Assembly (NCBI GenBank): GCA_032622095.1
Contig: CP136063.1
Location: 274,469,426-274,533,425 of the forward strand
DNA length: 64,000 nucleotides
Source: Siphonodentalium dalli
Lineage: Eukaryota; Mollusca; Scaphopoda; Gadilida; Siphonodentaliidae
Direction of reading: 5' to 3'
Shown: positions 19,974-30,450 of the stretch, piece by piece
How the letters are laid out: every line of letters starts with the position of its first letter
Numbering within the stretch: the stretch's first letter is position 1
Position numbers and translations under genes: made by a program
The notes under the pieces: model-generated
What the model was told of the DNA's origin: nothing
Seen by the model: only the letters and a program-made list of their open reading frames with translations
The model's database searches: none

Positions 19974-21168
19974 TCAAATAACTAATGCTGCACTAACGCA
20001 GCCCCGGTCATGAAAGAGTTAATGCTGCACCAACGCAGCTCCCATAATCAAATAATTAATGCTGCACTAACGCAGCTTCCGTCATGAAACAGTTAATGCT
20101 GCACCAACGCAGCTCCAATCATCAAATAATTAACGCTGCACCAACGCAACTCCCGTCATGAAATGTATTAATACTGCACCAGCGCAGTTCCCGTCATGAA
20201 ATAGTCAATGCTGCATTAATGCAGCTCCTCCCATCATGAAATAATTAATGCTGCACCAAGGCAGCCCCGTCCTGAAATAATTAATGGTGCACCAGCGCAG
20301 CTCCCGTCATGAAATAGTTAATGCTGCACCAACGCAGCTCCCGTCGTGAAATAGTTAATGCTGCACCAACGCAGCTCCCGTCGTGAAGAGTTAATGCTGC
20401 ACCAATGCAGCTCCCATCATCAAATAACTAATGCTGCACCAACGCAGCTCACGTTATGAAATAATTAATGCTGCACCAGCTCAGCTCCCGTCATGAAAGA
20501 GTTAATGCTGCACCAACGCAGCTCCCGTCGTGAAGAGTTAATGCTGCACCAATGCAGCTCCCATCATCAAATAATTAATGCTGCACCAACGCAGCTCACG
20601 TCATAAAATAATTAATGCTGCACCAGCGCAGCTCCCGTCATGAGAGAGTTAATACTGCACCAAAGCGTAGTAGCTCCCATCATCAACGCAGCTACCGTCA
20701 TGAAATAATTAATGCTGCCCATCATGACGCAGCTACCGTCATGAAATAATTAAAGCTGCACCAGCGCAGCTCCCGCCATGAAATAGTTAATGCTGCCCCA
20801 ACTCGGGCACCCATCATCAAATAATTAATGCTGCACCAACGCAGCTCCCTTCATGAAATAATTAATGCTGCACCAGCGCAGCTCCCGTCATGAAAGAGTT
20901 AATGCTGCACCAACGCAGCTCCTATCATCAAATATTTAATGCTGCACCAACGCAGCTCCCTTCATGAAATAACTAATCCTGCACCAACTCAACTACCGTA
21001 ATGGAAGGGTTAATGCTGCTCCAGCACAGCTCCCCGTTATGAAAGGGTTAATGCTGCACAGCAGAGCTCCCGTGGTGAAATGGTTAATGCTGCACCAGCA
21101 CAGCTCCCGTAATAAAACATTAATGCTGCACTAGCGCGTCTCTCATCGTGAAAGGGTTAATGTTGCAC
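19917..21168. repeat. 37-bp minisatellite with internal hairpin, copy 2
   Basis: Same array as 6410-7660, unit for unit, with scattered substitutions (for example AAGGCAGCC for AACGCAGCC near 20257). No unit gain or loss relative to copy 1 is evident, so the array has not been turning over quickly since the duplication. Confidence 0.9.
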
Positions 21169-21410
21169 ATACGAAGCCAACATGACGTAAATGACGTCAT
21201 GAGCCATGGCATTTCATCTCGTTCCACTTCCGATTCCGCAATTTTAAACAGTTGCTAATCGGAAGTCACGTGTCAATTTCGCTAAATAGCATACACTCTT
21301 TCCTGAAAATCGTTCCATCGTATAGAAATATATATAGAAAAATTATATGACGTCATCATTCACACACGCCTTAGGTATAAACACCCACCGGGGTGGTTGC
21401 TATAATAATA
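21169..21410. other. Spacer with two TGACGTCA palindromes, copy 2
   Basis: Matches 7661-7903. TGACGTCA lies at about 21192 and 21348. No coding. Confidence 0.35.
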
Positions 21411-23057
21411 GGGCGAATCATGATCTGAACAATTCGCAGTTTAGGGATGGAACATATGAAGTAAGATGATTGTGTACTGTCCTTAACATTTGTGTGTTGA
21501 TCTCAAGTGTTTATAATTGACCCCACTCCTGCCTCGAAATTGGGTGACGGGATTGGTAAATTGTCACACCAGGCCCAAAATGCAATTTTTGAAGGACCAT
21601 AACTCCGTGATTTTCCAATGGATTTTAAAATTGTTTTAAGTTTTGTTATATGCTACTTACTGAGATTGCATATTATAAATTTCATCTGATTCGGAAAAGA
21701 AGAACATTTTGGTTATTGGAAAGAATATGGGCCCATATTCAAACTTTGAGTTCCTAAATCTATATAATTCGGAGACGAAATAAATTTTGGTACCTCGGAC
21801 CACCCCTCCCCATACCCACAATAATGAACCGACACTGGCAAAATTTGGCACACCGCGTGCCCTCTTTAGCTTACACACATTGGCGTATCAGATGACATTC
21901 AAAGTTTGACATCTTCGGAGGAGATGTGTTATCAAGCACATGGGCCCAAAATTGCAAAATTTGAGGGCCCCTAACTTTGTCAGTTTTCAATGGAATTTTG
22001 AAATTCTTTCAGTTTCTAGATCGGGTGTTGTTGTAGATGTTAATTCCAAGTTTCATCTTATTCCGATAAGAATTAAAAATTGGTACCACGGAACACCCCT
22101 CCCCATACCCACGATAATGAACAGACACTGGCAAAATATGGCCCACCGCGTGTACTCTTTCGTCCGCACACGTTGGCGTATCAGTTGAAATCCAAACTTC
22201 GACATCTTCGGAGGAGATGTGGTCACAAGCACATGTCCCAAACTGCAAAATTTGAGGGCCTGTAACTCTTGCAATTCTTATCGGATTTCAAAAATCCTTC
22301 TTGGTTTGGGTTTGTTTTCGTTCAGGGAATGCATATACTTAAATAGATGAATATCGATCAAAAAAACATTTTTGAGAAAATTTTGCCCCCACATCAGTGT
22401 AAAAATATATGTCCGACCCTGTTAAAATTTCTTTTTCGGACTAAACTGAGAACGGTCATCACGGCTATGAAAACCAAATGCAGTTATCTGGAATGATACG
22501 GGAGAACAACAGAGTACAATAAAATAGAGGTTCCCCTGTTTATGGGCGGTAACTCTTCAGGGAAAGCGCGGACACAAGTTTTGATGCCCGTGGGCAGTAG
22601 GGCATACCGAGGTGTATATACGGTCCAATTTTCGATGCTATTCTCCTTATAATTTCCGAGATAATAAAATGACATTTTTTCATATAAAGGGAGATAACTC
22701 CACGGGTTAAATGCGGACAATATCCGTTATAAGCCAAAGGCATAGAACTCATTTACCCCAACATACTTACCAAACTTGAGTTTTCTAGTACTAATACTTT
22801 CAGAGATTTGGGCGTTGAAAAATACTGTAGTATAATAATAATAATGAAAAATAATCCAATAAGGGCTATAACTCTGTCTTGAAACAATGGGCCGAAATCC
22901 GGATATCATTATCTTTAGTAGACGTCAGATGCCTATATTCGTTAAAGATTTCGCGGTCCTGCTGCAATTAGTTTCTGAGTATTTTCAAATAAACGGAAAA
23001 CTACCCCAATAGAAAAACAATATACTTCCTTGGTTACACCATGGAAGTATAATAATA
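21411..23057. repeat. Diverged satellite-family unit 1
   Basis: A 1,647-bp unit related to the 1,728-bp satellite, from GGGCGAATCATGATCTG to the next GGGCGAATCATGAACTG. It contains all landmarks of the main unit (GGGCGGTAACTCTTCAGGG near 22545, CCACCCCTCCCC, GGGAGATAACTCC) with many substitutions and a deletion near 21760. The deletion removes a sub-block present in unit 2. Confidence 0.85.
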
Positions 23058-24594
23058 GGGCGAATCATGAACTGAACAATTCGCAGTTTAGGGATGGAAA
23101 ATATGAAGTAAGATGATTGTGTACTGTCCTTAACATTTGTGTGTTGATCTCAAGTGTTTATAATTGTCCCCACTCCTGCCTCGAAATTGGGTGACGGGAT
23201 TGGGAAATTGTCACACCAGGCCCAAAATGCAATTTTTGAAGGACCATAACTCCGTGATTTTTCAATGGATTTTAAAATTGTTTTAAGGTTTGTTATATGC
23301 TACTTACTGAGATTGCATATTATAAATTTCATCTGATTCGGAAAAGAAGAACATTTTGGTTATTGGAAAGAATATGGGCCCATATTCAAACTTTGAGTTC
23401 CAAAATCTCCGCCAGTTTTTAACGGATTTACGATCTGTTTTCAGATTTGTTATTAGCGTGTATGGTAGATGTTATATTCCAAAGTTTCATATAATTCGGA
23501 GACGAAATAAATTTTGGTACCTCGGACCACCCCTCCCCTGACCCACAACACTGAACCGACACTGGCAAAATTTGGCACACTGCGTGCTCTCTTCAGCCTA
23601 CACACATTGGCGTATCAGATGACATTCAAAGTTCGACATCTTCGGAGGAGATGTGTTATCAAGCACATGGGCCCAAAATTGCAAAATTTGAGGGCCCCTA
23701 ACTTTGTCAGTTTTCAATGGAATTTAGAAATTCTTTCAGTTTCTAGATCGGGTGGTGTTGTAGATGTTAAATTCCATGTTTCATCTTATTCCGATAAGAA
23801 TTAAAAATTGGTACCACGGACCACCCCTCCCCATACCCACAATAATGAACAGACACTGGCAAAATTTGGCCCACCGCGTGCACTCTTTCGTCCGCACACG
23901 TTGGCGTATCAGTTGAAATCCAAACTTCGACATCTTCGGAGGAGATGTGGTCACAAGCACATGTCCCAAACTGCAAAATTTGAGGGCCATTAACTCTTGC
24001 AATTCTGATCGGATTTCAAAAATCCTTCTTGATTTGGGTTTGTTTTCGTTCAGGGAATGCATATACTTAAATAGATGAATATCGATCAAAAAAACATTTT
24101 TGATCGAAGTTTGCCCCCACATCAGTGTAAAAATATATGTCCGACCCTGTTAACATTTCTTTTTCGGACTAAACTGAGAACGGTCATCACGGCTATGAAA
24201 ACCAAATGCAGTTTTCTGAAATGATACGGGAGAACAACAATACAATAAAATAGAGGTTCCCCTGTTTATGGGCGGTAACTCTTCAGGGAAAGCGCGGACA
24301 CAAGTTTTGATGCCCGTGGGCTGTAGGGCATACCGAGGTGTACATACGGTCCAATTTTCGATGCTATGCTCCTTATAATTTCCGAGATAATAAACTGACA
24401 TTTTTTCATATAAAGGGAGATAACTCCACGGGTTAAATGCGGACAATATCCGTTATGAGCCAAAGGCATATAAATCATTTACCCCAACATACTTACCAAA
24501 CTTGAGTTTTCTAGTACTAATACATTCAGAGATTTGGGCGTTGAAAAATACTGTAGTATAATAATAATAATGAAAAATAATCCAATAAGGGCTA
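23058..24594. repeat. Diverged satellite-family unit 2, partial
   Basis: Continues in phase from unit 1, includes the sub-block missing there, and stops at AATCCAATAAGGGCTA. It is closer to unit 1 than to the main array. Short frames on both strands are by-products. Confidence 0.85.
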
Positions 24595-24678
24595 ATATGA
24601 TCGTACGTGACACGTAATGGAGCAACCACCAAGTTGATCATTAAGTTCAACGTTACAATAATTATATGATGTACCATA

Positions 24679-25199
24679 CAGGGTACTGCATATGTTACAC
24701 CACTCGGAGAAATGTCTGTGTCGTCACACAAATACCATGCTAGAACTTGGATTAATATATTCGTAATCGTATATAGTCACCAATAGCCGGGTTACTACCG
24801 TAGTAACGGACATTGCCCATCTAGTGAACTATTCAAACCCAGCATTGAAATCATGGTTATGATCAATCCAAACATATGAGTAAAGTTCGAACATAAGATA
24901 ATAATAGCTGAGAACCTGGTGCGAATTTAACTGTGGTGGGGCCTCAAGCATATCTACCCCTGCACGTCAGAAAAGAAAAGTAGCTTGAGGATGGAAGTGA
25001 ACCATCATCCCACAGTGAAATCAACCAGGCCTGTTGGGTTTGAATAGTTCACTAGATAGGCAATGTCAGGTACTACGGTAGTAACCCGGCTATTGGTGAC
25101 TATATACGATTACGAATATATCAATTCAAGTTCTAACATGGTATTTTAGTGTGATGACACAGACATTTCTCCGAGTGGTGTAGCACATGTAGTACCCTG
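24679..25199. mobile_element. 521-bp fold-back MITE with 164-bp inverted arms
   Basis: Arm 1 is 24679-24842 and arm 2, inverted, is 25035-25199, with a 192-bp centre. Both ends read CAGGGTACT inward (arm 2 ends GTACCCTG) and both are flanked by TA, fitting TA target duplication as in Tc1/mariner-like insertion. The arms differ by a modest number of substitutions and small indels. No transposase is present. The family is not identified. Confidence 0.85.
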
Positions 25200-25237
<38 letters not shown>

Positions 25238-25240
25238 TCA
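25200..25240. repeat. AT microsatellite next to the MITE
   Basis: TATATATAC followed by (AT)n. Confidence 0.8.
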
Positions 25241-25299
25241 CAGCAGAAGTTTCCTCAGAATTAATGGATGGAAATGGAATGCCTCTAATATTTGTATTA

Positions 25300-25705
25300 T
25301 TTGAGTCGGACATAGATTACCTTAGCTGCAGGCAATCAATGCAATACGTGTAAACTATGTAGAAAAAGAAATTATTGAATAAAGTGTAGTGAATATGATG
25401 CGTCACTTTAATGTTTGAGTCGGACATAGCTTACCTTACCTGAAGGCAATCAATGCGATAAGTGATGTAGAAACAGAAATTACCGAATGAAGTGTAATGA
25501 ATATGAAGCGTCATTTTAATGCAATATCGATTGGGAGGAAGAGAAATGTCACTTTAATAGTTAACAATGATATACATATATATATAATTATAGATTATTC
25601 CCATTGAAGACGATCAATGCAATGACCAGTGTAGAAATGGAAAAAAAATGTTGCCTGAATGAATCGATGTGTGAACATAAAGTCTCACTTTAATGAAATG
25701 TTGAG
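25300..25705. repeat. About three diverged ~115-bp tandem repeats
   Basis: TTTGAGTCGGACATAG recurs at 25301 and about 25411, and the motif GCAATCAATGC(A/G)AT then TGTAGAAA and CACTTTAATG recurs in each unit. A third, more diverged unit lies at about 25590-25700 (GACGATCAATGCAATGACC). Confidence 0.7.
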
Positions 25706-25914
25706 ATGATGGAATCAACGATGAATTTGCAATTTCTGTAATGATGAAATTGGTTCACATACCGGTATACATGTATATGCAGCTGAAAATGTGAATTGAC
25801 TGAAATGTAATTATGAAAGTGTCAATGACAATGTAGCTCAATGAGGAAAGGGATTAATTTCATGTGTTACAGTTAATGGAGCGATTAGGAATGTGGAAAG
25901 TTGAAAGGCCTAGT
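25706..25914. other. Spacer, no feature recognised
   Basis: AT-rich, non-coding, between the ~115-bp and ~155-bp arrays. Confidence 0.5.
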
Positions 25915-27480
25915 TATGCAAAGATTAAAATCCAAGATGGCCGCGACAGCCATCGTTTTTTTGCCAAATGATACAAAAAAGACTCCTTCCTATTTACATG
26001 TCATTGTTAACATCCTTCACACATTTCATGATGATCCGACAAAAGATACGACCTGTAGCCCGTGTCAAATGATTTAGTCATTTAAAGAGCCAAATACAAG
26101 ATGGCTGCTGGTGACCAGGTTTCTTGGTTGAATTCAAAATGAACCTTTTCCCATCTACATGTAATTGTTAACATCCATTACAAATCTTATGATGATTGGA
26201 CCAAAGATTCGACTTGTAGCCCTTGACAAATAATTTAGTCATGCAAAGAGTATAATCCAAGATGGCTGCTGGCGGCCATGTTTTTGGTCGAACAACCCCA
26301 AAATTACTCATTTCCCATCTACATGTCCATTTTAACATCCATGACAAATTTAATAATGATCAGACAAAAGATACGACCTGTGGCCCGTGCTAATGGATTG
26401 AATTTTGAAATCCAAGATGACCGCTGCCGGCCATGTTTTCTGGCCAAATGACCCCAAAATGACTCACTCCCATCCACATGTCAACATCAACATTCATGAC
26501 AAATTTCATAATGATCTGACCAAAGTAAGGACCTGTAGCCTGTGCCAAAGGATTTAGTCATGCAAAGATGGCTGCTGGTGGCAATGTTTTTTGGTCAAAC
26601 TACCCCAAAATGACTCGTTCACATCTACATGTCATCTACATGTCAATAGCGATGACAAATATCATAATGATATGACCAAATGTACAACCTAGAGCCTGTG
26701 CTGAAGGATTTAGTCAAGCAAAGAGTAAAATCCAAGATGTATGTTGGCCGAATGACCACAAAACAGCTCGTTCCCATCTACATGTCATTGTTAACACCAA
26801 TGACAAATTTCATGAAGATCCGACCAAAGCTACGACCTGTAGCCCGCGCCAGCGGATTTAGCAATTCAAAGAGTAAAATCCAAGATGGCTGCTGGCGGCC
26901 ATGTTTTTTTGGCCGAACGACCCCAAAATGGCTCGTTCCCATCTGCCTGTCATTATTAACATCTATGACAAATTTCATGATAATCAGACGAACATTATGA
27001 CCTGTAGAGCACGCGAATCGATTTAATTTTGAAATCCAAGATGGCTGCCAGCGGCCATGTTTTTTTTCCGAATGACCCCAAAAGGATTCTTTCCAATCTA
27101 CATGTCATTGTTAACATCCATGACAAATTTCATGAAGATCCTACCAAAGCTACGACCTGTAGCCCACGCCAAAGGATTTAGTCATGCAAAGAGTAAAATC
27201 CAAGATGGCTGCTGGCAGCCATGTTTTTTGGTGGAACAAGCACAAAATGACTCGTTAACATCCATGATAAATTTCATGATAATCAGACAAACAGTAAGAC
27301 ATGTAGACCGCGCCAATCGATTTAATTTTGAAATCCAAGATGGCTGTCAGTCGCCATGTTTTTTGGCCAATGACCCAAAATGACCTGTTCCCATCTACAT
27401 GTCAATGTCAACATTCATGACACATTTGATAAAGATCAGACCAAAGGTACGACATGTAGCCCGCGCCAAAGGAAATTGTT
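25915..27480. repeat. About ten diverged ~155-bp tandem repeats (CCAAGATGGC array)
   Basis: Variants of TCCAAGATGGCTGCTGG occur near 25931, 26097, 26259, 26412, 26565, 26731, 26879, 27037, 27199 and 27339, spaced about 140-170 bp. Other shared blocks are GGCCATGTTTTTTGG, CCCATCTACATGTCA, GACAAATTTCATGATGATC and ACGACCTGTAGCCCG. Open frames of about 106 codons over the array repeat the same peptide and are by-products. CCAAGATGGC resembles a YY1 site, but nothing shows that it is used. Confidence 0.88.
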
Positions 27481-27840
27481 GACGGACACACACACGCACA
27501 CATGGACGTCGTTGGGCTAATAATGAATATGTGATGTGTCGCTTGTAAGGAATTGGCAATTACAGCAGTATGGAAACGGTCACTGCGGTGGAGTTACGAT
27601 ACCTGCCGTTAGGTTATGATACACGGTCTACAGCCCTACAAGTATTAGCGGGTTGTCACACCAGACGTTGAAGAAAATTATGATATATGTCCATGATGAT
27701 CTTTTTAAAGATTGGGTAAGTGTTGGCGCTGGGTATAGCTGTTAAAACATCCGTTAAAACCGCCATAAACAAAATTAATATTATAAACAAACTTTGTTCT
27801 TATACCAATCATAAATACATGTATCACTAGAGAGGGTTTG
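27481..27840. other. Spacer, no gene
   Basis: Starts with a CACACACACGCACACA run. No coding or repeat is recognised. Confidence 0.5.
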
Positions 27841-28555
27841 ATTTTCAGTAATATATATCACCCGTTACAACGTTATACACTACCAGCGTTAAACCGTCCA
27901 ATCTAAATCTTTAAAAAGCGTACTAATCTTGCGTTTAGATACTACTTATCACATCCACTCGTCGAAAAGTTTTTTTCTCAATATCTGATTTTCGGAGTAA
28001 TTTTCCCCATTTGATCTTCGGTGGAATTTGCCAAATCTGAACCCAACCGACAAAAACACTCCCTTGAGCAGGTTGCGTTTATAGTAGAGCGGTCAAATTT
28101 TGTAGGCTTGCCTACATTATACCGGCTTACATGCTCCTGCGTGAAACTCGCTCCTACATTAGCCCGTTTGGATTTGGGGCTAAAAATCGGCTAGTGATAG
28201 ACTACATAAGTATACATATTTATGATATATAGCGTTCTCACGAGTAAACCGTTCCATCTGAAAATTAGAAAATTGTGCTCTAGATGCGCGTGAACACTAG
28301 CCATCAGATGTACTCGTCAAAAAAAATTATATCGATGTTTGAATTTCCCCCCCATTGTAATTTTCGTGGAATGTTCCTAAAGTCTCAAACCACCCTGACA
28401 CGCATTCTCCATTGGGCATGTTACATTTATAGTATAGCCGTCAAACTTCTGGCACGTACATAAAGTATGTCAACGTACTTGCTACGACATTATCTTGCTC
28501 TTTAATCAGCCGGTTTGGATTTGGCGGGAAAAATTGTTGCAATATTTCCGTACAC
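27841..28555. repeat. Two diverged ~355-bp tandem repeats
   Basis: Paired blocks at roughly 355-bp spacing: AAACCGTCCAATCT (27892) with AAACCGTTCCATCT (28247); CACTCGTCGAAAAG (27957) with TACTCGTCAAAAAA (28312); GTTTATAGTAGAGCGGTCAAA with ATTTATAGTATAGCCGTCAAA; and CCGTTTGGATTTGGGG with CCGGTTTGGATTTGGCGG. The copies are old and AT-rich, with no coding. Confidence 0.7.
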
Positions 28556-28722
28556 CGTAACGCGGAAAGCCCTGGGTAAAAACATTTTTAAGCGGTATAT
28601 TCGTGTCCTAGTCTCTAGTCCAATTCGGAATATGCAATAAAAATTTTAGAGCTCTGTACTTATAAAAAAAAAATTAAAAAAAAATAAATAAACCATGGTT
28701 TATTCATCCTGGTGTTTAGTGT
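28556..28722. other. Spacer before the satellite array
   Basis: A-rich sequence with TAAAAAAAAAATTAAAAAA near 28668. No feature. The array begins at GTTTGCCAACTATGGG. Confidence 0.5.
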
Positions 28723-30450
28723 GTTTGCCAACTATGGGCGGTAACTCTTCAGGGAAAGCGCGGACACAAGTTTTTATGCCCGTGGGCAGTAGTGCATATC
28801 GAGATGTGCATAAGGTCTAATTTTCGATGCTCTGCTTCTTATAATTTCCGAGATAATAAAATGACATTTTTTCAAATAAAGGGAGATAACTCCTCGGTAA
28901 AAGCGCGGACAAAATCGTTATGGGCCATAGGCATAGAACTCATGTACCCCAACCTACTTACCAAGTTTTAGTGTCCTACTTCTTGTACTTTTCGAGTAAT
29001 AGTGATTACAAAAGTGTCAAGTATAATAATAATAACAATGAAAAATAATCGCAAAAGGGCCATAACTCCGCCAAGAAACATTGGGCGGAAATCCGGATAC
29101 CATTATATCTAGTAAACCTTCGATGCCTATATTCGCTAGAGATTTCGCGTTCCTACTGCAATCAGTTTCTGAGTATTTCGAAATAAACGGAAAACGACCT
29201 CAGTAGAAAAACAATATACTTCCTTGGTTACACCATGGAAGTATAATAATAGGGCAAATCATGAGCTCAATAAATCGCAGTTAAGGGACGGAAAATATGA
29301 ATTAGGATGATTATATCTTTCCCTTAACATGTGTGGGTTGATCTCAAGTGTTTGGGAGTGACCCCACCCCTGCCTCGAAATTGGGTGACGGGATTGGGAA
29401 ATAGTCAAACCCGGCCCAAAATGCGAATTTTGAGAGCCCGTAACTCCGTTATTTTCCAATGGATTTAAAAATTGTTTTGAGTATTGTGATCAGCTACTTA
29501 CATTGATTATTTGTTATAAATTTTGTCTGATTCAGAGACGAATAACATTTTGTTTATTGGAAAGAATACGGGCCCACATTCAAAGTTTGAGGGCCCAAAT
29601 CTCCGCCATTTTTTAACGGATTTACAATCTGTTTTCAGTTTTATGATCAACGTGTATGGTATATGTTATATATCAAGTTTCATATGATTCGGAGACGAAA
29701 TAAATTTTGGTACCCCGGACCACCCCTCCCCTAACCCACAACACTGAACCGACACTGGCAAAATTTGGCTCATCGCGTGCTCTCTTCAGACCGCACGCAT
29801 TGGCGTATCAGATAACATCCAAAGTTTGACATCTTCGGAGGAGATGTGATCACAAGCATATGGGGCCAAATTTGCATTGTTTGAAGGCCCACAACTCTGA
29901 CATTTTTCAATGGATTTTCGAAATTCTTTCAGTTTCTAGATCGGTTGACGGTATGGATGTTATATTCTAAGTTTCATCCGATTCGGAGAAGAATACAAAA
30001 TTGGTACCCCGGACCACCCCTCCCCTGACCCACAACACTGAACCGACACTGGCAAAATTTGGCCCATCGCGTGCTCTCTTCAGACCGCACGAATTGGCGT
30101 ATCAGATGACATCCAAAGTTTGACATCTTCGGAGGAGATGTGATCACAAGCACATGGGACCAAATTGCAAACTTTGAGGGCCCGTTACTCTTGCATTTTA
30201 TCTCGGATTTCAAAAATCTTTTCCGATATGGGTTTGTTTTCGTTCAGGGAATCTATATACTTAAATAGATAAATGTTAATGAAAAAAAAAAATTCGAAAA
30301 TTTTGCCCCCCACCCCAGTGTAAAAATATATGTCCAACCCTGTCAAATTTTCTTCCTTGGACTAAGCTGACAACGGTCAATACGACTACAAAAACCAAAT
30401 GCAGTATTCTGGAATAATACGGGAGGACAACAGAGTACAATAAAATAGAG
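28723..30450. repeat. Satellite unit 1: sub-block structure
   Basis: Eight GGGCCNTAACTC-like boxes lie at 28736, 28881, 29057, 29252, 29434, 29591, 29885 and 30178; the next is at 30464. In five of the eight (28736, 28881, 29434, 29591, 29885) a second box of the type CAAGTTTCAT / TAATTTTCGAT follows 81-84 bp later. The 29.59-30.18 kb part contains two ~294-bp blocks with the same order: GGTACCCCGGACCACCCCTC, CTGGCAAAATTTGGC, CATCTTCGGAGGAGATGTG. The unit is thus an old composite of related sub-blocks. Confidence 0.75.

Larger units (their letters stand above)
12421..22292. repeat. Large tandem duplication, copy 2
   Basis: Matches the block before 8784, including its 568-bp leading repeat. 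It contains the same order of elements plus one Helitron. Beyond 22292 (GGATTTCAAAAAT) the sequence continues into further satellite-family DNA, whereas copy 1 switches to repeat r at that same base. That base is therefore the right breakpoint of the duplicated unit. Including repeat r, the 3.07-kb insert and the Helitron, the repeat period is 13,508 bp. Confidence 0.9.
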
